64,000 bases of DNA from Neoceratodus forsteri. Lineage: Eukaryota > Chordata > Ceratodontiformes > Ceratodontidae. Location of the stretch: the NCBI GenBank assembly GCA_016271365.2, contig CM028131.1:282904001-282968000 (forward strand), written 5' to 3'. Below are positions 21,108 through 33,000 of this stretch, in pieces (the stretch's first letter is position 1; each line of letters opens with the position of its first letter). Below the pieces are notes generated by a model, which made no database searches, was not told where the DNA came from, and saw only the letters and a program-made list of their open reading frames with translations. A program made the translations under genes and the position numbers.

Positions 21108-21715
21108 CACCCCTTAAATTCTGGCTCTATTTTTACTCCTGTCTGTCTCCCATGTTTGCCTATAAGCATCTGAACCTTCTCTCCACATTTAATTTAGACT
21201 TACCTTGCCTGTCCAGTGTTAAACTGTGCCTCTATGTATAGTTGCCAGCACCACTCCCTTACCTCCCTCTGAGTACTATGTCCTTTAATTAACCCTTGTT
21301 TACTCTTCTCTATACTTTGTGCACTCCCTGTGATTCTACTGTTTATACTGCACACACTACACAAGGCCCATGCTTTACATTAGGCTAAACTACTCAGTCA
21401 GTCTGAAAATGGCCTATCATTGCTGTATGTGTATCCGCCTTGTATATAATTTGCATGTAGTTGTATTCTGTCTTCCTTTGCACTTTGCCTGTATCATATG
21501 CCTGCATTATTGTGTTCTTACTGTTGTCTTATATGATACTGCCATGCCATGTTAAGTGTAAATACTTGTATACTGTCTGCCAATGTACTTATGTCTATAT
21601 CAAATTGTTGAATTGTTGATTGTTGATGTGTATCTACTCCAAGTCCATCTTGTAAATGAGTCATGCTCAGTGGTGTTCTGCCTGGTTAAATAAAGATATT
21701 GATTGATTGATTGAC

Positions 21716-21931
21716 TGTATAAAAATATAACTATTTTGAGAGAGAGATTATGGCATTCTGAACATCTCATGCCATCAAGAGATGTACAGTATATCTGAAC
21801 AACAATAACATTAAGATGGTATTCAACATCTAATGCTATCATCATGTCACCAGAAAGCAACAAGTTTGTCAACAGCAGCTCAAAGTTAGGGGACCTCAGG
21901 AGAAAGGCAAAATGCAGAATCCTATGCTGTC
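21716..21931. other. Unassigned spacer
   Basis: No gene or recognisable repeat between the LINE tail and the CR1 3' end. Confidence 0.5.
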
Positions 21932-22069
21932 TACTAGGATTACTAGGACTTTAATGACATAGGGGGCCCATCAGGACTGTTATATATGTGGATAATTATA
22001 CCAGTAAGTTATTATTATAGTACATACAATCTAAATAATTTTTGAATATTTCCAGACTAATACTATCTA

Positions 22070-23724
22070 TTGCATCCTACGAAAGTTTATTCCATACAAG
22101 TGGTGCTTTGATTGTAAAGAAGTAATCCCTTTTAAGTGTTTTGGTCTTTTCAACCAATATTTTCTGATTTTGGGAACGAAGATCATTCCTTATATTGCTA
22201 TAGTGCATATTAAATTCCTGTACGCCATCTTGACTATGTATTATTTTATATAACAATAAAAGGTCTCCTCTTTGCCTTCTAGCCTCCTATGTGTGCAGAC
22301 CAGTCTCCTGCAACCTATAGAAATATTGCTCAGTTTTTAGTCTAGGAATGTATCTAGTTACTTTTCTTTGCACCCCCTCCAACAATTTAATATCTTTTTT
22401 TAAGTACGGGGACCAAAATTGTGAACCATAATCCATAATAGGCCGAACATAGGTTTTATATAAGGGTATAATAAGATGTTCCGATCTTCCAATAAATGCT
22501 CTTCTTATTCTTTTAAGTAGGGACTGAGTAGTGTTGGCTAATTTTCTACACTGACTATTATTTATTTATTAGAACATCAGTTTAACAACCTTTGAGCTAG
22601 AGGCTCATTTACAAAGGTACCTCGTCACAGTTTTATTAGATGTAAAACTATCATTAACCATAATTCCCAACTCTCTGACACAACTGGTTGAATTGATTAG
22701 GGTTTGGTTAAGGATATAGGAATATCCAGGGTTATTTTTGCCTATGTGGAGAACTACACACTTTTCAATATTAAATTTCATATTATTTCCACCTGCCCAT
22801 TTTTCAGTTTCTGCAAGATCAGTAATCAACTGAAAATATTTGCCTAAAGTATTTACTTCATCACCCAACTTGGAGTCGTCTGCAAATTTACTTATATGAG
22901 ATTTAATATTTTTATTCATGTCTAAAACATAGATGTTAAATAATAAGGGTCCGAGTACCGAACCCGGGGTGCTCCACTACTCACATTGCCCTCCTCAGAT
23001 AATACACCATTTATACGCATCCTTTCACTCCTATTTAGTAACCAGTTGTATATCCAATGAATCAGATAGCTATTAACTTGTAAAGAAATATGTTTTAAAG
23101 TTAATATATCATGATCTACTCTATTGAATGCTTTACAGAAATCCAATAGGATCACATCAGATGGAATCCCAACATCCAAGCTTTTACTGATACTATCATA
23201 GAAGGTAATCACATTTGTCGTGAATGATATCAATTTGGTTCGATACTTCTAAATGCTGCAGCAACCTGTTTTTAATGAGCCATTCCAATAATTTGCAACA
23301 GTGTGAAGTAAGGCTAATTGGCCTATAGTTGTCAACTCTACCCTTGTCAACTGATATATGAATCGGTACAACCAATGCTTTTCTCCAGTCATCTGGTATA
23401 CAACCTTCATATACAGGCAAAATGCATATTGAAGAGTAATGAGAGGTGGTGAGCCAAAATATGGCTAGTTTCTGTAAGTAATATGGTGTTTATGCCATCA
23501 GGTCCTGTACTGGAATGGATATTAAGCTGTTCTATGAGATTGATAATTTCATCCTCTAGGAAGTATACTTCTTCCGATTTTATAATATCAGGTATTTTAT
23601 GATTTGACGCTTTGGTAAATACCGAACAAAAATATGAATTGAATTTGTTAGTGACTAATTTATCGCCAATTATGACCTGATGATTATCCTTGATTGGTCC
23701 ACAGCTCGGACCCTGTTCCAGCAA
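22070..23724 (-). pseudogene. CR1 reverse transcriptase and C-terminal domain
   Basis: Pieces in order on the minus strand: IHSSTGPDGI (about 23510), DNYRPISLTSHCCKLLEWL (about 23310), VILLDFCKAFNRVDHDIL (about 23130), a damaged GVPQGS region (about 22980), SHISKFADDSKLGDEV (about 22885) with the FADD box intact, and KFNIEKCVVLHIGKNNPGYS. A C-terminal part follows with YGSQFWSPYLKKDI-like and RRQRGDLLLLYK-like stretches down to about 22070. Several frameshifts. Confidence 0.8.
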
Positions 23725-23868
23725 TTGGTGTTCATATAGGAATATAATAATTTCCTATTATTTATATTAGCTATTTGTAATTCTAACTGAATTTTCCATA
23801 ATCATATTTTTTTTAACAGTTTTTGTGATTCCAGATATTTATCCCATCTTTTCTTGAAGGGTTTAGAC

Positions 23869-24585
23869 TTAAATCTGTAAAATAATCTCTGTTTGTTTTT
23901 TATTATTTTTTTTAATTTTTTTATTCATCCAAACTGGTATTTTACCTTTATTGTTATATTTAATCCTAGTAGGTACGCATATATCTTCTATTTCCAATAA
24001 TATTTCTTTAAAATGATTCCATGCATGTTGAATTGATTCCAAACCCAGGGCTGTAACCCAGTCTATGTTTTGGATCCTTGAGCAGATTTGAGGAAAATCT
24101 GTTCTTCGGTAATCTTTTTCAGTAATTTTGGATTTTGAGGAATGTCTCCCTTTGTTTAAGTGATATCTAATAGTACAATGATCACTGTTACCCAGTGCTG
24201 GTCCTAAAATCATATTTTCTAGTTCATCATCTATGTTTGTTAATAACAAGTCTAAAAGATTGTCAGCCCTTGTTGGACAATCTACAACTTGTTTTAACCC
24301 AATGTTAATACAAAGGTCAATAAAGTCACTTTCCTTAGTATCAGAACCATTTAGATCCAACCAATTTATTCCTGGGTACTTGTAATCACCCATCAATAGT
24401 AAATCACCCAATGCACTCATTTTAAGTATTTCTTCATTAAAAGTTTGGTTATATTCATTGTTAGCAACTGGTGGTCTATAACAGTTTCCCAGAATAATAG
24501 GTGATCTACCTATGGGTCTACCATACTTCAAAATCATGATGCAACAACTTGTCTCATTTAGGAACAAGACTCTCACCAGCTCCAA
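23869..24585 (-). pseudogene. CR1 APE endonuclease domain, C-terminal part
   Basis: An open frame of 238 codons. GNCYRPPVANNEYN, LLMGDYKYPGINWLDL (normally GDFNYP; the catalytic Asn position reads Lys), DCPTRADNLLDLLLTN and GNSDHCTI with the Asp-His pair kept. It continues into the linker before the RT. The frame has lost its N-terminus to truncation, and the Asn-to-Lys change would inactivate nicking. Confidence 0.8.
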
Positions 24586-24605
24586 ACTTCTACACCAGAT
24601 CGGAC

Positions 24606-24608
<3 letters not shown>

Positions 24609-24648
<40 letters not shown>
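24609..24648. repeat. GA microsatellite
   Basis: About 20 GA units, abutting the 5' truncation point of the CR1. Confidence 0.9.
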
Positions 24649-24651
<3 letters not shown>

Positions 24652-25199
24652 CCAGCATCACTCCTCCACACCACCCTAGCAGTGAGATTCTACTGGGGAG
24701 GGGCTGTGGGTTCATTGAGTGGCTAATGTACATATATGTTGCTAATCTGGACTGGTTATATGCCAAGCTCAAATTGGGACTGTTGTACTGAAGGTATCAG
24801 ATAAAAAGGAGCTGTTTAAAGAAGATACCTTTCCAGCAATCCCCACTTCCGGGGGAAGCCACAAGACTGGCAGCAGTGTCATGTACTTCCAATAAGATTG
24901 CACTGGTACAAATGTATTTGAAAGAGACTGTTGCTTAATTACTTGCCAATTGCTTATATGCCATATTTTTCTTTTCAAGTCTGTTGCTTAAAATAAGACC
25001 TATTGAAAATGATATCCAGTAGTACAGGTTTCTTGTTAACTGCTTGTCCTGTGAAACCCACAACATTATGGGATTTCTGTGAAGTTCACTACACTGGGGT
25101 TAAGATTTGCTCTTGGGCTAGTATGAAGTAAATCAGGTTGCCTCCCTCACTTTTGGCTTCCAAATTTGGGTTTGGGTAACTAAAACTGGGCCATTATTA
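24649..25199. other. Unassigned spacer
   Basis: No gene or named repeat recognised in this stretch. Confidence 0.5.
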
Positions 25200-25596
25200 C
25201 TCACATATCACTCCTAACATACACCTCTCTACCCCCACCTTCCCTTTTCCTGTTCTTGCTTAATTGCCTCCCTTGATCAGATTACCATCTCTTTACCCTT
25301 GTCTCAAACTACCTGATATCAAAAATGACTGTATATAAGCTAACTACTCAAATTTTGATCAATGTTATTACTTACTGAATACCCTGTATTTTGATTGTAC
25401 TATCTGTTAATTACCTGTAACAGTGTACAATTGTGGTGCCCAATGCATATCCTTACTATTTGTATTTATTTAACTTGTTCTGTCTTATATTGTTTTTATT
25501 GTTTTTCTTGTACTACTTTTACCTGTCTCAGGACCTCCTTGTAAATGTGCTTGCTCAGTGGAGTTATTGCCTGCCAATAAAACCTGACTTGACATT
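25200..25596 (+). mobile_element. L2-like LINE 3' UTR fragment
   Basis: Pyrimidine-rich 3' UTR like that of the LINE at 16884-21715, ending CTTGTAAATGTGCTTGCTCA then CAATAAAACC (25549-25585). This corresponds to CTTGTAAATGAGTCATGCTC near 21650. No coding part remains, so it is a short 5'-truncated copy. Confidence 0.55.
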
Positions 25597-26632
25597 TTGT
25601 CGTCCAGCAGGGCCATGGGATCTTTCATGTAAAGGGTACCCCAAAGCGGGCCAAGTTAGACACAAGATCTGATCTTAAGATGTGATCTGAACTGTGTTAT
25701 ACCACAAATATAAAGTGAATTTGAACTGAGACATTTTGTCTGTCTATATAAGTTTCAAGGCTGCCAGATATGGCCCTACAAGCACTGTGAATGTTTTGAA
25801 AATAGCTAGTGAGAGAGAGCGTGAGAAACAGAGAAATGTTATCTCAATCAACAAATATTCAGATGTTAATTGTTAAAGTGACACTGACTTTATTCAGAAA
25901 CTGAAAGACTCCATCCCCCCCCACACATCTGTCTCCAAAATTGCTGTCTGGAGTTGAAACACAACAGGAAGGGTGGGATGAAATCTTTTCCACTACAGTG
26001 TTTGTAGCCTGAAAGAAAAAAGGGTTTCTTTCACAAATACTTTGCAATTGACAACCTAAAGGAAAGGAAAACATGTAGTTTCTGGGAAATACAGTGTGGA
26101 GGGTCCAGGGATTGAATGCATTCTGAGCCCCCCCCCACCCACACACACACACACATTCCTTTAGTCTGGACTACTCTCTAGTCCTAGACATAATGTTATA
26201 CACAGGTGTTACAGAGAACAATCTCCTATGTCCTGGTGGATAACCCTGGTACAAGGTAAATAATGCTAAAGAACAGACTAAACTTGTATATGGTGGCAGA
26301 TATTACCTCCCCCTACTTTATGCCCCAGGTGGTGGGTATGCTATCTGGAACACATATCCAGAGGCAACAGGTCAACAGGGGTATTCACAACCATGCTTTC
26401 CCACAAGATCCTGACCACTTCCAAGTTTTACTGGGTCAATGGCTGTAGTACATTCTGGGTGAAAGTAAGTGAAAAGAGTGCACTGAAAGTAACCATAGAC
26501 TGCTAGCTCTCCCCAGTTAAAAAGGGAATGTTAGACATCTAGGAGATGGCATATGTGGATATCCTAAACTGTGGCAAACGGTAATTAAAGGGAACATGCT
26601 CTGGCCAGAGCTGATAGGGCTGCAGCTCAGGA
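25597..26632. other. Unassigned spacer with a CA microsatellite
   Basis: No gene recognised. A C run followed by CA repeats lies at about 26128-26155. Confidence 0.5.
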
Positions 26633-27460
26633 ATTTGGGCTACAAATATTGAAAATATATTTTTTCATATTTTTACACTAAATTTTCATCACAGCCTTAA
26701 GACCCTGTCTCATGAATAAGAGTAGAGAAAATGTTCAACTTCTGGCCTAAAGGTGATTTTGCACAGGGACTGTAAAATCTACTTTCAGGACACAAAGCCA
26801 CATTTTAGGCCAAAGTTGAAAAATGACAGTTGTCACATTCATGAAGTGCTGTAAAGAAATGTCTATGTTGTAAATTCGGGGTAAAAATACTGAAAATTAC
26901 CAAAGTTATGTGTCTGCATTAGCAAAATTCAGTGTAGGCTCATAACTTTGTTGTTTTAGAATGTATGTACACCAAATTTTCAACCTAGCCTTCTTATTAC
27001 CCCTCCTCATGAACAAAGGCAGAGAAAATTTTCAACTCCTGCCTGAAAGGTGATTTTGTGCAGGGGCTGCGAAATTACCTTTCAGGATGTAAAAAAACAT
27101 TTTGGCCAGGATTTGAAAAATGACAGTTGTCACATTCATGAGGTGCTGTAAAGATATGGCTTTGTTGCAAATTTGGGATACAAATATTGAAAATTACCAA
27201 AATTACAAGCCTGTGTTCACAAAATGCAACGTAGGCTCATAACTTTGTTGCTTTTTAATATTTTACACCAAATTTTCAACATATCCTCCTTATGACTCCA
27301 CCTCATTAACAAGGGCAGAGAAATGTTTCAACTCCTGCCAAAAGGTGATTTTGTGCCGAGACTGCAAAATTACTTTTTGGGACAGATCTGACTAATGACA
27401 GTTCAATTAATCATGAGGTAGGATCTCAAAGAAGGCATGTTGAAAATTTGGGCCAAAAAT
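26633..27460. repeat. Tandem array of three diverged units of about 300 bp
   Basis: Anchors AATTTGGGCTACAAATATTG (26633), AATTCGGGGTAAAAATACTG (26872), AATTTGGGATACAAATATTG (27171) and a partial fourth (27445). Shared motifs include AGGTGATTTTG and AATGACAGTTGTCACATTCA (the latter lost in unit 3). The first unit is about 60 bp shorter. No coding capacity; satellite-like. Confidence 0.8.
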
Positions 27461-27943
27461 ATGCAAAAATGCCTAAGTTGTGCCACTTAAGTTTAAAATC
27501 CCATTGAAAAACATTGAACTGCATACCTGTTTCTTCAGTTTGTGGTCTGGCTTTGAAGTGTGACGATGTGTCTGCAGTCCAGAAAGGGTTATGGTGTTAG
27601 ACCCCAATGGGTATGTAAGGGCTTGGGGGTGGGTGGTGGGTACTGAGTGGGAGGGTCGGGGGTACTGGTCAATATAGTGCTACAATAACAGCATTGCAAA
27701 AACCACACTGTGCAAAGTGCAGAAACATTTAGAGCAACAAGGGTATAACAACAGTAGGGAATTACCACTACCCCATCTCTGATCACAAAGTGGAGGAAGG
27801 GCTGAAGAGCCTGTGCCGCTGTGCCTGGTCGAGCCACTCTCATGGTGGAGTAGCTAAGACACCAGCACACAGCAGCTAAGGAGACCAGGGACTGCTGTTT
27901 GGCCCCCCCCAGGTCTCCTGGTGTTGCATCTTTAAAAAAATGA
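27461..27943. other. Unassigned spacer
   Basis: A G-rich patch (27605-27660) resembles the GGTGGTGGGTGCTGAGAGGG units at 42540-42850 on the other side of DIRS-B. Nothing else recognised. Confidence 0.45.
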
Positions 27944-28070
27944 ATTCTAGGGACGTGGATATGTTGTTCTATTCATACCAATTGGCATTGTCATTTCCCC
28001 TTTAAATCTTGCTGGAAGTTTTCAAACTGGCTCCTCCCACCCACCTGGGTGGTATAACTCTCTGCACCAC
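27944..28070 (+). repeat. DIRS-B left inverted terminal repeat
   Basis: Starts near TTCTAGGGACGTGGATATG. Its inner part, GGCTCCTCCCACCCACC, is repeated in inverted form at 42025-42045. The outermost 30 bases also match, in inverted form, 41834-41866 in the internal complementary region. Confidence 0.8.
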
Positions 28071-28199
28071 CCCTGAATCTAGATCTTCCTTTCTGCTGGA
28101 AGAAGCAGGTTCCCTCCTTACCACTCCCACATTGAGTAGGCCCTGGCGCTAAAATCTTCGGATTTACTTCCAAAACTTAAACTCATGAGTTTTGTCTTC

Positions 28200-29722
28200 T
28201 GCTCGATCTTCAGTCGTGACTGTGATGGAGAACCAGTCCTCACCCAGATTTCATCAATGCCTATATGGGCAGAAGATGTCATGTACTGACCCACATGCCA
28301 TGTGCATTTACTGCCTGGGCTAGGAGCACAATCCCCAGGCTTGTGATATCTGTCGGTCATTTCACGTATCGGTCATCAAGGACCGCCTCACTCGCCTGAG
28401 GTTGGGCTACCTGGAAAAACAACATCAGCCGGTCAAATCCAAAGATGCCCATTAGGTGGTCTCTGTGGCTGCCTGGTCTGCTGAGCAGCTGGAGTAGCTT
28501 AAGGCCTTTGAGGAGGAGGAGGTGGCTCAGGCTGCTGCACAGTCCTCCTTAGCTTCGGCCTTTGTTCCGCTCAAGTTGGGCTCCACTTATTCAGGCTCCT
28601 TCAAGGAGCTGTGCCAGTCTCTCCCGACCAGGAGAGGGCCTTCAGGTTCGTGCAGCTCTCGCTCACACAAGAAGGAGTCCAGGAAAGAAAAGGAGAAGAC
28701 TCACCATTGACGTTCTTGGGACCGGAAATGTTCTTGGCCTCAGGAATCTCAGGTTTTGACCACGGTCAAAACTGTGGCCTTTGCCACTGGCTTCACAGTG
28801 CCCCCTTCAGGCCAGCCAGCCAGTCGAGATGCCATCCGATGATGCAGCCGAGATTTTTCTCAACCCAGTCAACTGGTTGTTGTCTGAAGAGGCCGACAAC
28901 TCCTTGTTCAGGACTCCAGTCCTGCCAGTGACCACCAAAGAGTCGGCTCAGCACACCAGCCATCATTTGGCTGTTGCCCAACAGGCTGACACTGATGCCC
29001 CTGGCAGGGCCAGTCAACACCGTTTCTCTGCCTGTGGAGCCAGTACAGGCAACCTTGGTTCGGCAGAAGTTGGCCTCTCCACCGATCGTGGTAGAGCCAC
29101 CACTCCAACAGCCACCAACCGGAGCTCTGACCAAAGAGTCTCAGCTGGCTCAGGGACTTCCCCATCGGCTGTTGGCCACTCTTACACTTCACCGCTCATG
29201 GTGGGTCTGGAGTGACTCAGGTGGTAGGCCGCTCTATGCAGATTCGTTGGAGTCTGAGGATTCCTCACTGCACTCCCGTCCAATCGACATGGAGTCAGTG
29301 GGGGATCTTTCGATGGAGGAAGAACCCATATCCTTCATGGGCATCCTCAGTCTCATCTCCGAGTCCACGGAGATGAAATTAGAGCCTGTCCAGAAGAGGG
29401 CTCACTATCCCCTCACAGAGATTCTGGATAAAGGGGACTCTCTGATGGAGGCTTTCCCAGTGACCAAGGCCCTTGTCAGCCCTGTCCTGGAGCTCTGGCA
29501 GCGCTCTGCCTCCTGCCCAGTGCCCTCTGTCCAGATAGTCCACAAATATGCAGCACCCACTAGTACCCTCTCAGAGTTCACGGAGCACCCTTTGGTCGAA
29601 GGGTTAGTGGCCAACTCCGTGTTTTGGTGCACGGGCAATTTGGGGGATGTCAACAGACTGCCAGATAAGGAGTCCAAGAAATTTGACCACTCAGCAAAAA
29701 AAGGTCAATGCTGCCTCCACCA
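28200..29722 (+). pseudogene. DIRS gag-like protein (B), N-terminal part
   Basis: The first ORF of DIRS elements is thought to be a nucleic-acid-binding capsid-like protein. A Cys/His cluster (HAMCIYCLG, then CDICRSF) lies at 28290-28360, like the one in DIRS-C (51500-51620) and DIRS-D (59650-59715). A long acidic, proline-rich region follows (for example SMEEEPISFMGILSLISEST at 29311-29370). The frame then reads ADSLESEDSS to KKGQCCLHQ, where an L1 is inserted (about 29725). Stops and frameshifts occur upstream of 28974. Confidence 0.7.
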
Positions 29723-30030
29723 GGTGAGCTTGGCAATCTTTTTATTTTTAATTTCTTTTTATTCAGCAATATTTTGTTTACTACACATAGGTTAAGATTA
29801 GATACAGGTAAGAACTGGTGAGTTACAATACAGTATTAGTTAAAGACTTTATCTTTTTTAAAGAGAATATCTGATAGTAAATTCAGTTGTGAATAGACAA
29901 ATTATATACTGTTTATTATCTCTTTTCTTTTTTTTTTTAAATTGATTTGAGTTAATTTGAAGCCTGGTGTCTAGTTAGAGTATTGAGGAAATTATACCTC
30001 TGGGTTGCTATCCAATTGGGCCAAATGATA

Positions 30031-33000
30031 TTAAAGGGCAAAATCTAGGCTTAATGTAATTATGTGTTGAGTCCATTGCCTCCATTTCCTTAATCGAAGA
30101 ATGGAATCTCCTCTTGATTCTAGGTTGAATGTTTCTGATTTATGTATATCAGACATTATTTGTCTCCAGTTTTGTAGAGTAGGAATTTGTGTTCTCATCC
30201 AACATCTCGTGATCGCTTTTTTAGCGGCGATGAAACATTGGTAATATGGACTTCTCCCAGCGGGGAGCATGGTCCGGATATATTCCCAAAAGAAACTGCT
30301 CAACTGTTAATTCAACTGGTTTGGAGAATAGGGTGGTTAGTTCAGTTTGGAGAGTCAGCCAGAAAGGCATAAGGTACGGGCAATTCCAGAAAACCTGTGA
30401 AAGAGTTGCTCAGGAACAGCCACAGTTTCTCCAGCACCTTCCATACACTTCTGGGAGGTATTTCATTAAGACTGAAGGAGCTCTGAAATATCTGGAACGG
30501 CATTTCCAAGTGAATTCTCTCCAGTACGGGGATAGGGTCAATCATATCTCTGCTAATGTTGTTTTTAACCATGTATCTGGCTAGATTTGTGTGTCCAGCT
30601 CCTTGTTCCAAGCTGATAACATCAAGAGTGTAGGGTTAGGGAGACCTAATCTAAGTTCTGCATGTATCAGTCCAATTAGATGGGACCCCATTCTTCCCTT
30701 GATTGCATCAATGAATAGGTTAAGTAATTTGGGCCTAGGAGAGGGTATTCTGGGAGGTATTATATTATTATGTAGGAGATGGTTTCGCATCTGGAAATAA
30801 CGAAAGAGATCAGAGGATCTTAAAGAGAATTGGGTTTGGAGCTTTTCAAAGGTAATAATACCTTCAGAGGAGAGAAATTGATAAATACGTGAAAGGCCTT
30901 GTGCCCTCCATCCAAGGAAGGTCAGGTCCATGTAATTGGGAGTGAACTTCTCGTCTTGAGAGATTAACTTGCAGAATTCAAAGACTTGCTGAGTGGGGCC
31001 TGCCCTTCTCAAAAGTCTCCACCGCCTATAAGTTTGTGCCGTTATGGGCGTTATCTTGGGGGTTCCTAAATTAACACATAGCTGTGTGCTTTATGACCAA
31101 TTGAATTGGTTGACACTCCATGAACGTAGTGGTGAACATGTGTTAGCCTTTATTTATAAAGGATTGCAGGGGAAACATCCACAGTATGTGGTAGAAAATT
31201 TGAAAAATAGGGATAAACTGGCCTCCTTGAGGAACTGTAAAGTACCTAGTTTGGAATTGCCTAATTGTAATTTAGAGATAGGATGGCAATCCTTGTATTA
31301 TAGAGGAGCCATGAGTTGGAATGAAATTCCTAAATCTGTGTTTATGTCGCATAAGAATAATTATTGGTCTCTGATTCAACATTGGTATCGTACCAGTTCT
31401 TGACAAAAAAGGCAATGTTGTGATTTATAAAGGATTTTTATGTTTTAGGAGGATATTATCTATCATCTATTTGTGTAATCTAAAGATGTATGTATGTTAT
31501 TGTGAGTCTTATGTAAAATTTGCAATGTATGTGATTGTAACATTTTCCTTTTTTAATGTGTATTAATGTTGGGACCTCGTTGAAAATGAGCTATGCTCAA
31601 TCGAGATTATCCTTTATTCATTTTTGAATAAAAACATTTTACTACTACTACTACTACTACTACTAAGGAGGAAGGGCTTAGAGAGTTGCCGTCTGTGGAG
31701 AACAATATTTTCTTTATGTCGTGTAAGTCACTGAGTTGGAATTTGATGGTCTTCCATGGGGAAGTATATGAGGCAGTAAGCCATAATAATAGGATTCTTA
31801 AGAATGTCGCTTGGGTATATAAGAAAAAATCTGGGAGATTAATTCCTCCTTGCTTGAGGGATAATTTTAGTATAGATAATCTAGTCCTGGGGTGGTTTTT
31901 CCCCCAAATGAAATTTTGAATCATTTTGTTCCAGGATGTAAAGTAAAATTTGGAGGGAAAGTAAGGGATTGTTTGGAGTAAATAAAGAATTTGTGGGAGA
32001 ACATTGGTGCAAATTGCTAGGATTTTTTGATATAAGGAAGTACAGATCGTAGACCATCTATTCAAATCTGCTTGGATCTGAACTGAGAGAGGTTCATAAT
32101 TAGATAATTCGATGACTCCAAGGTCTAAGGGGAGGTGGACACCTAAGTATTTTATTTTAGTTTTTCTCCATTAAAAGGGGAAGGCCTTTTTTAGATGGGA
32201 AGGAGGGGAGTAGTTAAAAGTTAGTATCTCGGTTTTATTTATGTTTAGTTTAAATTCTGTCAATCGTTCAAATTGAGTGAATATCTCCCAAGCCGACAGG
32301 ATCGATTGTGAAGGAGATAGCAGAGTTAGCATGATATCGCCCGCAAACAATCTCACTTTGTATTCAGATTGAGCAATAGGGATACCCTCGACTGAAGAGG
32401 TGTTTCGAAAACATGCCGCCAGGGGTTCAATGAATAGTGTGAAAAGATAGGGAGACAAAGGGCAACCTTGTCTAGTTCCCCGGGCCAGTGGGAGGGGGAG
32501 GGATATGGAGGCGTTCACTCTGAGGTATGCTTTAGGAGAGGCGTATAACTTTTCTAAGTTTGCTATGAATTGTGGAGGGAACTGAAACTTTTTAAGCGTT
32601 TCCCACAAAAATGGCCACGAGACCCTATCAAAGGCCTTTTCCACGTCCAGACTTATAAAGGTCACTGAGATATGCCTAGAGCAAACAAATTCTTGTAACA
32701 ATAAAACTCTGCGGACACTGTCCATAGTGTTTCTGTTTTTAACAAATCCCGTTTGGTCAGGGTGGATTATTGTGGGAATTATGTTTTCCAATCGAGAAGA
32801 TAGAATAGCCGTGTAAATTTTGAAGTCAACATTTAAGATAGAAATAGGTCTATAGGATTTCAGGTCAGTTGGGTCTTTATGGGGTTTTAGAATTGGGGTT
32901 ATCATGGCATATTCCCACGAGGATGGGGGGATCCTCCTGAAGAGAGTTCATTAAAGAGAGCTTGCAATTTTGGGGACAAGTCTTTTTTAAACTTTTTATA

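Larger units (their letters stand above)
16884..21715 (+). mobile_element. L2-like LINE, near full length
   Basis: Order: one 5' monomer (16890-17006), a 5' region shared with 14377-14609, an unassigned segment (17240-18130), a polymerase frame with endonuclease and RT (about 18130-21107), and a 3' UTR ending in a TTGA-type tail (21690-21715). A TGAG/CTCA stem-loop sits just before the tail (21657-21669). At about 4.8 kb this is the most complete LINE of its type here, but it carries stops and frameshifts. Confidence 0.8.
21932..24590 (-). mobile_element. CR1 LINE, 5'-truncated
   Basis: About 2.65 kb in minus orientation. Its 3' end (left) carries TCCTAGTAATCCTAGTA on the minus strand, the short terminal repeat typical of CR1 tails. 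The 5' end stops inside the endonuclease domain near 24590, next to a GA microsatellite. It is a different, older family from the CR1 tails at 42918 and 46291, which end in TTCTATG repeats. Confidence 0.8.

Noticed and set aside
29405..29677. Minus-strand frame opposite DIRS-B gag
   Set aside because: A shadow of the gag frame on the other strand.
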